A stretch of DNA of 64,000 nucleotides from Chryseobacterium vaccae (GTDB taxonomy: Bacteria; Bacteroidota; Bacteroidia; Flavobacteriales; Weeksellaceae). Numbering within the stretch: the first letter of the stretch is position 1; every line of letters begins with the position of its first letter. A program made the translations under genes and the position numbers. Positions 8,822 to 18,004 of the stretch are shown piece by piece. The stretch spans positions 124,001 through 188,000 of the forward strand of contig NZ_VSWH01000001.1 in the NCBI RefSeq assembly GCF_009602705.1, read 5' to 3'. The notes beneath the pieces were generated by a model. The model saw only the letters and a program-made list of their open reading frames with translations. It ran no database searches and had not been told where the DNA came from.

Positions 8822-8861
8822 TAACAATGTACCAATGATAACGCTTATTGGTACATTGTTA
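8822..8861. terminator. Bidirectional hairpin terminator between convergent genes
   Basis: A perfect 15-bp stem, TAACAATGTACCAAT (8822-8836) with ATTGGTACATTGTTA (8847-8861), encloses a 10-nt loop. It lies between the convergent PEGA gene and the dienelactone-hydrolase-like gene, the usual place for a shared terminator. T-tracts are weak on both sides. Confidence 0.65.
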
Positions 8862-8875
8862 CACTGAAATGAAAC

Positions 8876-9664
8876 TTATTTCAGAATCTCCTTCAGAAAC
8901 ATCAGCGTATGATTCCAGGCTCTTTTGGCCATAACTTCATTATAATCCGGTGATTTTGGATCTGTAAAAGTATGCTTTGAGTGGGCATATGTGATGATCT
9001 GCCAGTCGGCATTCCCCTCATTCATTTCTTTAATGAGGTTATTGTAATCTTCAGGTGTTACCCCTTTATCATCAGCCGGGTTTTCAACAAGAATCTTAGC
9101 ACCGATGGGGCCATTTTTTCTCGTCTGATCCTTACCCAGACTTCCATGGATGGAAACAGCACCTGCAACAGGAAGGCTTCCCCGCGCAGATTCCAGAGCT
9201 CCCGTTCCTCCGAAACAATAGCCAATCACAGCAATTTTTGCAGGAATAGCTCCATTTTTCTTAAGCTGCTCCAGTGCCAGAGAAATTCTTTTCTGATAAG
9301 CATCGTAATTTTTCTTATAATATCCGGATGTCTTGGCTGCACTTTCATTATCAGCCGGAATGTTTCCCTCTCCGTAAATATCAGCAATAAAAGCAATATA
9401 GCCTTGCTTTTCAAGTTCAGCAGCAGCCGTTTTTGCTTCCTGATCAATACCTTTCCAGGCAGGGAGAATCAATACGCCGGGCAGTTTTTTTCCGGCATTG
9501 GAAGTGATCATTCCATTAAGCTTTTGGCCGCCGTCCTGATAAGATACAGGTTTAAGGTTTTGGCCGAAAAGGGTTCCTGAAGCTACTATCATTGTAGTGG
9601 CTAAAGCTGAGCGTAGGGAAAATCTAGTTTTGGTAAGACTCCCATGTATTGTTTTTATACTCAT
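8876..9664 (-). CDS. Dienelactone hydrolase family protein, exported
   Basis: This 262-residue alpha/beta hydrolase has the DLH signature: nucleophile Cys in IGYCFGGTGALE (about residue 148), a preceding PGVLILPAWKG oxyanion strand, an Asp in the NPADDKG loop, and His in YAHSKHTFTDP. The N-terminus (residues 1-35) looks like a signal peptide with a long basic region ending TLFGQ. With this start the gene overlaps the stop of the upstream gene (9624) by 41 bp; the next Met, at residue 25, would destroy the signal peptide. The substrate is not evident. Confidence 0.82.
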   Translation of the reverse strand: MSIKTIHGSLTKTRFSLRSALATTMIVASGTLFGQNLKPVSYQDGGQKLNGMITSNAGKKLPGVLILPAWKGIDQEAKTAAAELEKQGYIAFIADIYGEGNIPADNESAAKTSGYYKKNYDAYQKRISLALEQLKKNGAIPAKIAVIGYCFGGTGALESARGSLPVAGAVSIHGSLGKDQTRKNGPIGAKILVENPADDKGVTPEDYNNLIKEMNEGNADWQIITYAHSKHTFTDPKSPDYNEVMAKRAWNHTLMFLKEILK

Positions 9665-10583
9665 AAGTTATCTTATTATTTATGCCATTTATGTAATCTG
9701 TAACTTCAATTTTATAAGGATTTTTGAAATGTACGTTTATAGGTATAGGGATATATGGATTCCCTTTTCCTGTCGCAGGTATCTTGATTCTCTTTGCTTG
9801 CTGATCATAATATCTGATCATATAACTAAAGGTAGGTTCACCGATAATTTCACGGTAGATATCAAAATCTTCACGGGGTATTTCAGTTGAAAAATAAAGA
9901 TTTTTATTATATTTTTTTAAAAGATATTGAATAAAACTTTTATTCCAGAATTTACCCACGAGAAAGTTGTATTCCTTATAACGGTCAAAAAAATCGTCTT
10001 TTATGCCTTCGGGAATATTTTGTGCATAGTAAATATCAAGAAAAGTATTCTTATCCATCAGTTCTTTTTTGGATCTTTTTTTCATCATGTCATCCACAAT
10101 CTTTTTGTTGATGGTATTGTAGATCTGTTCAATATCTCCATTTAAAGCAGCATCAAAGTTCTTCATCTTTTCAGGAGGATACAGTTTGCCCAATTCACAA
10201 AGCTGTTGGGAACATCCGTTTCGTTCAGGAACTCCCGGAATGGTAGGGCAGGCATCATCCTTATCCAGGATTCCGTCACCATCTATATCCGTCCACGGGC
10301 AGCCGTTATTTTCAGAAGGTCCGGACACATTAGGACACCTGTCGTCCTTATCTGGTATACCATCCTGATCCGCATCTTGCCACGGGCAGCCGTTATTTTC
10401 TGAAGGACCAGTTTCTTGAGGACATTTGTCCAGATAATACAGAATATGGTCCTGATCTTCATCCGAAAGACATATTTTCTTACTGAATTCTTTACGGCAT
10501 TTTTTGAAATCCTCTTGGTTCTCTATATTCTGTGCCTGAAAAAAAGTTCCTGCTAATATCCATAAAATTACAAATTTTCTCAT
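9624..10583 (-). CDS. Exported protein with thrombospondin type 3 calcium-binding repeats
   Basis: The 319-residue product has a signal peptide (1-18, FFQAQ). Residues about 40-125 form three TSP3-like repeats with DxDxDGxxDxxDxCP spacing and GPSENNGCPW linkers (for example DADQDGIPDKDDRCP and DIDGDGILDKDDACP), which bind Ca2+. The region from about 150 to the end is a conserved domain of unknown function that is clearly paralogous to the next gene: shared KKRSKKEL, NFLVGKFWNK, PREDF, ITYEYKNN. There is no OmpA domain, so the repeats are likely a surface spacer. Start ATG 10583 is chosen over a TTG two codons upstream. Confidence 0.75.
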   Translation of the reverse strand: MRKFVILWILAGTFFQAQNIENQEDFKKCRKEFSKKICLSDEDQDHILYYLDKCPQETGPSENNGCPWQDADQDGIPDKDDRCPNVSGPSENNGCPWTDIDGDGILDKDDACPTIPGVPERNGCSQQLCELGKLYPPEKMKNFDAALNGDIEQIYNTINKKIVDDMMKKRSKKELMDKNTFLDIYYAQNIPEGIKDDFFDRYKEYNFLVGKFWNKSFIQYLLKKYNKNLYFSTEIPREDFDIYREIIGEPTFSYMIRYYDQQAKRIKIPATGKGNPYIPIPINVHFKNPYKIEVTDYINGINNKITYEYKNNTWESYQN

Positions 10584-10623
10584 ATTCAAAATAATAAATC
10601 TTTGTTTGAATAACGAAATCGGG

Positions 10624-11298
10624 TTATGGGGTCTCAGTTTTCAGCAGCTCCCATTGGTTGTTTTTATATTCATAGGTTATTGTAATTCCGGTTTTAGGAT
10701 TTCCCGTCTTAATTAGGTAAGGGCTAATAAATTCTACTGTAACAGGTATTGATAACCCTAACGTACTTTTTTGCCTGCCGGGGATTTTTATTTTCATGAG
10801 TTCCGGGTCGTAATATTGGGTGATATAATCAGAAGTTTCATCACCAATGACAGCCGGATCGCGGAAAGCTTTAAAGTCTTCCCTCGGAAACTTTGTTGAA
10901 AGAATAATTTCTTTACCGTACTTTTTCCGGACATATTCCAGAACCTCTTTGTTCCAGAATTTTGTAATTAAAAAGTTGTATTCCGGAGTGCTTCCGTCAT
11001 TACAGGAATGCTCATCAAAATACGCCTGATTATTCAAATATTTGATATAAATATAGGTGTTTTTATCATTCAGATCTTTTTTAGACCTTTTTTGGATGAG
11101 GTTATCCAGGGCCGTTTTATTGATTTTAGTATATATTTTTTCAATATCCCTGTAATCTGTTTTAAATTTTTCAAATCTTGCCTGAGCTTTTTCCCAGAAT
11201 TCTTTGCAGTCCTGTTTTTTGAAAGTCTCTTTACCTTCTATATTTTGGGCATGATAAGAAGTTCCTGAGAGTATCAGTAAAAATAAAATTTTCTTCAT
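10624..11298 (-). CDS. Exported hypothetical protein, paralogue of 9624-10583 without TSP3 repeats
   Basis: This 224-residue protein has a signal peptide (1-17, SYHAQ) and the same C-terminal domain as its downstream neighbour (IQKRSKKDLNDKNTY, NFLITKFWNKE, FPREDFKAFRD, TITYEYKNNQWE). It lacks the cysteine/aspartate-rich TSP3 block. The two genes are 40 bp apart on one strand and look like a tandem duplication followed by repeat gain or loss. Function unknown. Confidence 0.7.
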   Translation of the reverse strand: MKKILFLLILSGTSYHAQNIEGKETFKKQDCKEFWEKAQARFEKFKTDYRDIEKIYTKINKTALDNLIQKRSKKDLNDKNTYIYIKYLNNQAYFDEHSCNDGSTPEYNFLITKFWNKEVLEYVRKKYGKEIILSTKFPREDFKAFRDPAVIGDETSDYITQYYDPELMKIKIPGRQKSTLGLSIPVTVEFISPYLIKTGNPKTGITITYEYKNNQWELLKTETP

Positions 11299-11378
11299 GG
11301 TTATAAAAAATCCTCAGTCTAAAGTAATGAAAATAACTTAGATTGAGGATTAATGTCTTGTTTAGAAATGAAATACAA

Positions 11379-11990
11379 TCAGAATAGTACACCCAAACCA
11401 GCCAGCTCTTGTCTGAGGTCCGTATCCGGATTGATCTGGATGGTATGGAAGCCCAATGATTGAGCAGCTTCAATATTTTTAGGATTATCATCAATGAAAA
11501 CAGATTCTTGTGCATGAATGTTATACCTTTCCAATAAAACATGCCATATCTTCGGATCTGGTTTAATTAGTTTTTCAGTTCCTGAAACCACAATTTTCCC
11601 CTCAAACAGCTGGAAGAAATCATAGTTTTCCAGTGCGTAGGGAAAGGTCTCTTCCGACCAGTTCGTTAGTCCGAAAAGATGATAATCTGTATGAGCCAGT
11701 TTTCTGAGAATCTCTACATTTTGGGGAATATCACTTTTCAGCATTACCGTCCAGTTATCATAATAGGCTCGGATCTCTTTTTCCCATTCCGGGAATTTTT
11801 TTATCTGAATTTCTGTACCTTCCTCCAAAGATCTTCCCCTGTCCTGTTCGATATTCCATTCATCCTGTGCAATGTTTTCAAGGAAATATTCCATTTTTTC
11901 ATCATCATTGAAATAGGTTTTGAAGAAATACCTAGGGTTCCAGTCCATCAGAACACCACCAAAATCGAATATAATATTTTTTACTTTCAT
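11379..11990 (-). CDS. HAD family phosphatase, YihX-like
   Basis: The 203-residue protein shows all HAD motifs: motif I IFDFGGVLMDW (residues 7-17; the second Asp of the usual DxD is replaced by a Gly, as in the YihX/HAD-IA group), motif II LTNWS (about 108), motif III Lys in GTEKLIKPDPKIW (about 142), and motif IV FIDDNPKNIEAAQSLG. The length and cap pattern fit sugar-phosphate or FMN phosphatases of the HAD-IA-v3 subgroup. Cytosolic, monocistronic. Confidence 0.88.
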   Translation of the reverse strand: MKVKNIIFDFGGVLMDWNPRYFFKTYFNDDEKMEYFLENIAQDEWNIEQDRGRSLEEGTEIQIKKFPEWEKEIRAYYDNWTVMLKSDIPQNVEILRKLAHTDYHLFGLTNWSEETFPYALENYDFFQLFEGKIVVSGTEKLIKPDPKIWHVLLERYNIHAQESVFIDDNPKNIEAAQSLGFHTIQINPDTDLRQELAGLGVLF

Positions 11991-12188
11991 AATAAATCAA
12001 ATGTTGAGCCTGCTTAAATTTTTGAGCTAAAAAAGTTCCGGGAAAATGAGCCGTTTAGAGTGACAGAAAAGAACTGCAATTCTGAAACTCATAACAAAGA
12101 TAAACTGGAAAAATGGATTGGCAAAAGGGATTTTCTGCAAGATTGGATTTAGGAAGAAATTTTTCAACTCAATAAATTCACAATTCGT

Positions 12189-13058
12189 TTAAGGTTTAAG
12201 CACCATCCAAAGGTCCTTTAAATCGGGAATATAAGTGGTGATTAATGATACATTTTGTTCCGGATAATTTTTTGCTTCCAGGCAGCCCCATTCACCCTTT
12301 GTTCTATAAGGAATCACCTCTGCCCAAAGTGCTTTAGAAGGATCAATGGCCAATAAAGCAGCTACAGTGTCGTGGAGCGCTTTTTCTTTGAGTTCTACGG
12401 CATCCAGAAACAGGCTGAGACCTTTGTTGTGGCTTCGAAACGGGATAAGTAATTCAGCATCAGCTTTCGTGAATATAGCGCCATGACATACATTTTTACT
12501 GATCATGCGTCTTTCGCTCATCGGGATCGAAAACAGCGCTTCAGCAGCAAGCGGGTTACCGTTCAGATTAAAGGTTGCACAAGTGCGTTTCCCATCGAAT
12601 TTCTCCAGGCGGTATTCTTTAGGAACAATATTGTCTCCTGCAAAGCCTCCCTGACAAAACCAGCGGTTGAAGAAAACTCCGGTTTCGAATAAAGCATGTG
12701 GATTCGTAAGTGCTGCTCCGGTTAACAATGTACAATCGGGAAACTGACGGAGTGTTTCTGCCATGATATTGGCGGCAGTATCATCTGCTTCTGAATGTTC
12801 AAAATTTCCAACCCAGTCCCGGTGAAAACCGGAAACGCGGCTGGCCGTAGATTTGGGAGTTCCTGCTCCGATGCGGACATCTTCTCTGTCAAGAATTCGT
12901 AAAATATGACGTACGGCACCAATCTGGTCTGTTCCGCCCGGATGTACAGAAACACTGACCAGGTGAACCAGCGGATGGGTTGCTAAAATAGCTAGGGTCA
13001 TAGAATCATCAGGATCAGCAGTTTCCATATCGAAATGGAAAGGTAATTTAGGGGCCAT
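12189..13058 (-). CDS. Nucleoside hydrolase-like protein
   Basis: The 289-residue protein starts with an aspartate cluster (FHFDMETADPDDSMTLAIL) that corresponds to the DxDxxxDD calcium/ribose site of inosine-uridine nucleoside hydrolases. TLLTGAALTNPHAL matches the family TGPLTNLA-type strand, and FNLNGNPLAAEALF matches the active-site Asn region. It lacks the most typical DTDPGxDD form, so the substrate may not be a nucleoside. No signal peptide. It stands alone between gaps. Confidence 0.7.
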   Translation of the reverse strand: MAPKLPFHFDMETADPDDSMTLAILATHPLVHLVSVSVHPGGTDQIGAVRHILRILDREDVRIGAGTPKSTASRVSGFHRDWVGNFEHSEADDTAANIMAETLRQFPDCTLLTGAALTNPHALFETGVFFNRWFCQGGFAGDNIVPKEYRLEKFDGKRTCATFNLNGNPLAAEALFSIPMSERRMISKNVCHGAIFTKADAELLIPFRSHNKGLSLFLDAVELKEKALHDTVAALLAIDPSKALWAEVIPYRTKGEWGCLEAKNYPEQNVSLITTYIPDLKDLWMVLKP

Positions 13059-13626
13059 GAAGTAATTTTTGTTTAGTGTATTAGTTTTGACTGTAAAGAT
13101 ATAGAAAATAAAGATTATGTTTTATGGAGGACAGCTATGCTTTGTTTCTTGAATTTCGGAAGATAACTTTTGAAAAGTTTAACATTCCGGTAGTAATATG
13201 TTCATCTGAAAGCCATTTTCCAGATGACAGCAGGCATTTTTTACTTCTAAATTTATTCATGAAAATCTACGGAATATAATATAAACAAAACATCTTCTGG
13301 TTTGGAATTTATTCAATATTCGGCTTTAGCCAAAATTTAATAAAATCTGCCGAATCTGAGAGGGATTTATCTCAGATTGACAGATGTTTGTAGGTAAGTT
13401 TTAAATTGCTCTTGAATAGGTTGGGAGACGCTAAAGGGCGCAAGGTTTTGAACAATTATGCTGTTTGCAGGACGCAAGAAAATCAGAGATTTTCAGCAAG
13501 TTTTTACATCAAATATGCAGGATTAAATTTTATCGGAGATAAAATCCTAGCGCTCTTATTTATGCAGCATGAAAAATCATTTTGCGGCTTTGCGTATGCC
13601 AACAATATACATGGACGAAAGAGCAG
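13059..13626. other. Intergenic stretch without a supported gene
   Basis: This holds AT-rich spacer and upstream sequence of the nucleoside hydrolase gene. Around 13424-13450 there is a word of the type gacgctaaagggcgcaag, which resembles degenerate dispersed intergenic repeats in this group. Reading frames here are short and lack coding character. I see no RNA gene. Confidence 0.5.
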
Positions 13627-14058
13627 TTACTCCGGTTTATAAAACATATACTGCCCGTTTTCATAATAGGCATTGATATGCTGAAGACCATTGGTAAGAA
13701 TGATTTCCTTTGCCCCAATAATTGAGTTATATCTTGCAGTCTGCTCAAATGTTTTTTCCGTTAATTTAATTTGCGGAGCCTTGCATTCGATCAGGATTAT
13801 GGGTTCTGTTTTTTCGGTAACTAAAAGGTCAATTCTTTTGGTAAGTCCGTTCAGAACGATCTTTTTCTCCGTGATAAGTGCGGAGGCAGAGTAGGCCTTT
13901 ACCGTAAGATAATAATGGATCCAATGCTGCCTTACCCATTCTTCAGGGGTAAGTAAAAGGTAAGTTTTGCGGACCAGATCATAAATAAAAAACTTATCTT
14001 TGTCTTTCTTGAATTTAAAATCAAAAGTTTCCTGAAAATTCAGTTTTGGAAGTTCCAT
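13627..14058 (-). CDS. HsdR N-terminal-like (HSDR_N) protein
   Basis: This 143-residue protein consists almost only of the type I restriction enzyme R-subunit N-terminal domain. It has the PD-(D/E)XK pieces KRIDLLVTEK and PIILIECKAP, and the helical segment PEEWVRQHWIHYYL that precedes them. No helicase part and no Hsd partners are present here; the same stand-alone protein beside holA is a conserved housekeeping arrangement in Flavobacteriia. Start ATG 14058 gives MELPKLNFQ and leaves 7 bp to the divergent holA start; a longer frame to 14091 would overlap holA. Confidence 0.78.
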   Translation of the reverse strand: MELPKLNFQETFDFKFKKDKDKFFIYDLVRKTYLLLTPEEWVRQHWIHYYLTVKAYSASALITEKKIVLNGLTKRIDLLVTEKTEPIILIECKAPQIKLTEKTFEQTARYNSIIGAKEIILTNGLQHINAYYENGQYMFYKPE

Positions 14059-14065
14059 TAATAAG

Positions 14066-15103
14066 ATGAAAGAATTAGATTTAATCCTCAAAAATATTAA
14101 AAATAAAGAAGTTTTACCTATTTATTTTTTCCACGGAGAAGAACCTTACTTTATTGATGTTGCTGTAAAAGCCCTTGAACACAACTTTCTGGAGGAAGAT
14201 GAAAAAGCTTTCAACCAGACGGTGGTGTACGGAAAAGATACCTCTTACCAGGAAGTTCTTTCGCTGGCGAGACAGTTTCCGATGATGGGAGATAAGCAGG
14301 TGATCATTGTAAAAGAAGCGCAGGACCTGAAATTCAATGAAGAGGAAAACCGAATTCTGGAAACCTATGTGGACAATCCCGTGCCTTCTACGGTATTGGT
14401 TTTTGCTCATAAACATAAGAAGCTGGACAGCAGGAAGAAAGCAACAAAATCACTGGACAAGGCAAAAATTCTTTTCTTAAGTGAATCGGTGAAAGACAGC
14501 GGCCTTGCAAAATGGATTGCTGACGAATGTACCAGCCTGAAGATCAAGACCGCCCCGAATATTTCCCATCTTCTTGCAGAATACCTGGGTAATGATCTTT
14601 CAAGAATAGCCAATGAGCTGAATAAGCTGAAAATGATTCTTAAAGAAGGGGAACTGCTGGACGGAACCATGGTGGAAAACCATATCGGGATCAGTAAGGA
14701 ATACAATGTTTTCGAGCTTCAGAAAGCTTTGGGGACCAAAAATGCAGATGCAGCCTTTAAAATTGCTCATTTTATGGGCAAAAATCCTAAGAATAACCCT
14801 TTTGTAATGATGTTGGCCAGCCTGTACAGCTATTTTTCCAATGTGATTATTTATCAGACTATGGCCGGGCAGCCGCCCCAGGTAATCGCTTCACAAATGG
14901 GGGTGAATCCTTATTTCGTTAAAGATTATGCGGAAAGTGCGCGCCTTTATCCTCTGAAACATGCTACAAGAGTGATTTCTATCCTGAGAGAATTCGATAT
15001 GAAAGGGAAGGGGCTTGGAGCTGTGAATATGGGAGAAGCGGAACTGATTAAGGAGCTGGTGTATAAGATTATTAATGTAGACAAGATTAAAATGAAGGTT
15101 TGA
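14066..15103 (+). CDS. holA: DNA polymerase III subunit delta
   Basis: HolA opens the beta clamp as part of the clamp loader. The 345-residue protein has the expected N-terminal YFFHGEEPYFIDVAVKALE segment, TVLVFAHKHKKLDSRKK in domain II and the C-terminal KNPFVMML-type collar helices (KNNPFVMMLASLYSYFSN). Length is normal. The start lies 7 bp from the divergent HSDR_N gene. Confidence 0.92.
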   Translation: MKELDLILKNIKNKEVLPIYFFHGEEPYFIDVAVKALEHNFLEEDEKAFNQTVVYGKDTSYQEVLSLARQFPMMGDKQVIIVKEAQDLKFNEEENRILETYVDNPVPSTVLVFAHKHKKLDSRKKATKSLDKAKILFLSESVKDSGLAKWIADECTSLKIKTAPNISHLLAEYLGNDLSRIANELNKLKMILKEGELLDGTMVENHIGISKEYNVFELQKALGTKNADAAFKIAHFMGKNPKNNPFVMMLASLYSYFSNVIIYQTMAGQPPQVIASQMGVNPYFVKDYAESARLYPLKHATRVISILREFDMKGKGLGAVNMGEAELIKELVYKIINVDKIKMKV

Positions 15104-15152
15104 GCATTGTAATTAAAGCAGAAATTTTGTATCCAAACAGATAAACCAATCC

Positions 15153-16046
15153 ATGATGAAAAATATTTTTCTAATCGTTTTATCGGTAGTTTTGTCCGGA
15201 TGTGCTGTAAAGAATACTACATGCAAAGTGGTGAAAGAAGATCAGTACGAACTGCATACAGCACAGAAGCAGAAAGCGGTTCTTGTTTTATTTCCATGCT
15301 TTCCCTGTGATAGTGAGCATACGAAAACGGAAGCAGGGTTTCTGAAAGATATTGAAAAGGAGGGAATCAGTGTTTTGCTTTTAAATTACAATGGGAAGCT
15401 GTTTTTAACTGAAGCAGAAAAGAAAGAATACACCTCGGCTTTAGAAGCTATATTCGATAAAAATAAAATTGAAAAGAACAATATATTTATTGGTGGTTTT
15501 TCCAGTGGAGGGAATGTAGCGCTTCTGTTATCAGACCACCTGATTAAAAACAAGAGTTCTATACAACCCAAAGGTCTTCTGGTGGTAGATTCTCCGGTTG
15601 ATCTTGAAAAGCTGTATCATAATGCAGAAAGGGATGTTGCTGCGAATGTGGATCCCGCCGCGGTAGAAGAAGGGAAATTCCTGGTGGAACTATTTGAAAG
15701 CGAGTTGGGTAAGCCGGATGAGAATCTGGAGAAGTATAAGGAAGTTTCTCCCTATCTGATTTCTGTTAATTCAACTGAGAATATTCAATATTTAAAAGGA
15801 ATTAAAACACGATTTTATTGTGAACCTGATCTGGAATGGCAGCAGAAACACAGAGGCCGGAAGTTTGAAAATCTTAATGCTTTTATGCTTAAGAAGGCAA
15901 ATCAATCCCTAATCAACCTAGGAAGCAGAACCTCAGAATATATAGAAACCCAGAACCGGGGAATACGGGCCAACGGAAAGAAGCATCCCCATTCATGGAA
16001 TATCGTTGAGCGTGGGGAATTGGTAAAATGGTTGCTGGAGAAGTAA
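15153..16046 (+). CDS. Alpha/beta hydrolase lipoprotein
   Basis: The 297-residue product has a lipobox (VLSGCAVKN, Cys about residue 17) and an alpha/beta-hydrolase nucleophile elbow GGFSSGGNVAL (Ser about residue 114). A nearby Asp (LVVDSPVDLEK) and a C-terminal HPHSW histidine could complete the triad. The substrate is unknown; the YNGK/FPCFPC strand suggests a dienelactone- or carboxylesterase-like enzyme anchored in the membrane. Two adjacent ATGs at 15153 and 15156 are both possible starts. Confidence 0.7.
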   Translation: MMKNIFLIVLSVVLSGCAVKNTTCKVVKEDQYELHTAQKQKAVLVLFPCFPCDSEHTKTEAGFLKDIEKEGISVLLLNYNGKLFLTEAEKKEYTSALEAIFDKNKIEKNNIFIGGFSSGGNVALLLSDHLIKNKSSIQPKGLLVVDSPVDLEKLYHNAERDVAANVDPAAVEEGKFLVELFESELGKPDENLEKYKEVSPYLISVNSTENIQYLKGIKTRFYCEPDLEWQQKHRGRKFENLNAFMLKKANQSLINLGSRTSEYIETQNRGIRANGKKHPHSWNIVERGELVKWLLEK

Positions 16047-16083
16047 GAGCCGGGGAATTAGAAGTAGTATAACATACTTTTTA

Positions 16084-16125
16084 AACTCTAAACCTTGAAC
16101 TCTAAACCTTGAACCCCAAACTTTA
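16084..16125. repeat. 14-bp tandem repeat, three units
   Basis: Unit AACTCTAAACCTTG occurs at 16084-16097 and 16098-16111, followed by a degenerate third copy (AACCCCAAACTTTA, 16112-16125). It lies between the hydrolase and trxB genes and has no coding potential. Confidence 0.75.
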
Positions 16126-16316
16126 AACATTATATCCCGGTTTCTTTCAATGAACCTTTCAGTCAATAATAAATAAACGTAAACGGATTAAACAAAACAT
16201 TTATCGACAATCCGCATATCTGTTATTGACAAGTATCATTAAAATAACTTTAAAAAAACATTAAAAATTACGAAATTAGCAGACTTTAAAATTAAATCTT
16301 TTGAACAAGTAAATTT

Positions 16317-17258
16317 ATGGAGCAAAATATTTTAGATTGTGTGATCGTTGGATCCGGACCTTCTGGTTTTACAGCGGCTATTTATGCGGCAAGAGCAGAC
16401 CTGAAACCTGAACTGTATACAGGTTTGGAACCGGGCGGGCAATTAACAACGACTACGGAAGTGGATAACTTTCCAGGGTATCCGGCAGGGATTACAGGGC
16501 CTGAAATGATGATGGATCTTCAGAAGCAGGCAGAAAGATTTGAAACCAAAGTTCATTATGAAATGATCACCAAAGCTGAATTCTCTAAAGAAGAAGGCGG
16601 TGTTCACAAACTATATGCAGGAAACAAAGAGATCTTTGCCAAAACGGTGATTATTTCTACAGGAGCTACAGCCAAGTATTTGGGTCTTGATGATGAGAAA
16701 AAATACGCGGGAGGTGGTGTTTCGGCGTGTGCTACGTGTGACGGATTCTTCTACAGAGGAAAAGATGTTGTGGTGGTAGGTGCTGGAGATACAGCCGCTG
16801 AAGAAGCGACTTATCTTGCAAAACTATGCAGAAAGGTAACGCTATTGGTGAGAAAAGATGTTTTCAGAGCTTCAAAAGCAATGGTTCACAGGGTAGAAAA
16901 TACTCCGAATATTGAAGTAAAATTCCACCATGAATTAATTGGAATAGAAGGCGAAAACAGCTTAGTAGAAAGAGCTGTGATCATCAACAACCAAACTCAG
17001 GAAACTTCTACAGTTGATGTTGAAGGAATTTTCATCGCTATTGGCCACAAACCGAATACAGATATTTTCGCAGGTCAGATTGATCTTGATGAAAACGGAT
17101 ATATCGTTACGGAAAAAGGTTCTTCCAGAACTAATCTTCCGGGGGTGTTTGCCGCAGGAGATGTTCAGGATCATATTTACAGACAGGCGATTACAGCTGC
17201 AGGAAGCGGTTGTATGGCTGCCATGGATGCAGAGAAATATTTAGCAGAATTACACTAA
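16317..17258 (+). CDS. trxB: Thioredoxin-disulfide reductase
   Basis: This NADPH-dependent flavoenzyme reduces thioredoxin. The 313-residue protein has the FAD dinucleotide motif GSGPSGFTAAIYAARA (residues 12-27), the redox-active CATC in SACATCDGFFYRG (about 137-140), the NADPH motif VVGAGDTAAEEA, and the C-terminal GVFAAGDVQD FAD motif. It is monocistronic and followed by a clear terminator. Confidence 0.97.
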   Translation: MEQNILDCVIVGSGPSGFTAAIYAARADLKPELYTGLEPGGQLTTTTEVDNFPGYPAGITGPEMMMDLQKQAERFETKVHYEMITKAEFSKEEGGVHKLYAGNKEIFAKTVIISTGATAKYLGLDDEKKYAGGGVSACATCDGFFYRGKDVVVVGAGDTAAEEATYLAKLCRKVTLLVRKDVFRASKAMVHRVENTPNIEVKFHHELIGIEGENSLVERAVIINNQTQETSTVDVEGIFIAIGHKPNTDIFAGQIDLDENGYIVTEKGSSRTNLPGVFAAGDVQDHIYRQAITAAGSGCMAAMDAEKYLAELH

Positions 17259-17281
17259 AATTCAGCTTGTTAAAATAATAG

Positions 17282-17313
17282 AAAGACTGTCTTGAAAAAG
17301 GCGGTCTTTTTTT
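17282..17313 (+). terminator. Rho-independent terminator of trxB
   Basis: The stem AAAGACTG (17282-17289) with CGGTCTTT (17302-17309, one G-U pair) is followed by a run of T residues to 17313. Confidence 0.85.
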
Positions 17314-17651
17314 AGAAGAGGATAAAATAGATTTAAGTTAATAATGTATGAGACTGTTTTATGTATCTAAATGACTTATAAGAAGCTGTTGGTAGTGGTT
17401 CTAATTATTACACGATGAATAACTTTTCAAAAGCAGATATAAAATATTATGAATCAGATGATCATGAAGATTGTACTATGATTTGATTTTACTATTTCTA
17501 TTTCAAAGAAAGAATCAGGGCAGTAGTAAGGGGATACTGAAGTCTACAGGGTTTCAATATGGTAATATTTGGTTTGTGAAGATGATTTTCAAAGCATACT
17601 GTTCGTTTCTAAAAATAATACCTAAATTTAGCATCCAATCAAAAATAGAAT
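17314..17651. other. Intergenic stretch, possibly with a decayed small gene
   Basis: No intact gene is supported. A short frame starting at 17415 (MNNFSKADIKYYESDD...) stops after 23 codons and could be a remnant, but it cannot be told from chance. The 3' part is the upstream region of the small gene at 17652. Confidence 0.35.
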
Positions 17652-17864
17652 ATGGAAAGAAAGGTTATCAAAATCAAACACATCACAGGAACCTACATTA
17701 TTGAAGTTCCCAATGGAGCACTGAATGAAATGAAAACGCAGCTGGACAAATGTCTGAACGATGAGCAGGGAGCAATTGTTGTAAAAGGAGAGGATGGAGA
17801 CCAGTTTGTATATCCATCTGAGCTTTTAAAAAACAGCTTTATCTCAATCGTAGACAGGGAATAA
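17652..17864 (+). CDS. Small conserved hypothetical protein
   Basis: This 70-residue acidic protein (MERKVIKIKHITGTYII...) has no signal peptide and no motif I recognise. It has normal coding composition, and its position between trxB and tRNA-Ser fits a small housekeeping gene. Function unknown. Confidence 0.6.
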   Translation: MERKVIKIKHITGTYIIEVPNGALNEMKTQLDKCLNDEQGAIVVKGEDGDQFVYPSELLKNSFISIVDRE

Positions 17865-18004
17865 GTTTGGTGTTCTGAAAAAAATCTCCCTGATTTTAAG
17901 TCTATTATTAAGTTTTGCTGAAATTTCTCCCACAAAAGTTTTGCAGGAAAGTAAAATCATTCTATATTTGCACCACTGAAAACGACGGTACAGCCGAAGT
18001 TCAG

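Noticed and set aside
13627..14058. Active type I restriction system at this site
   Set aside because: Only the small N-terminal nuclease-like domain is present; no helicase, M or S gene is adjacent.
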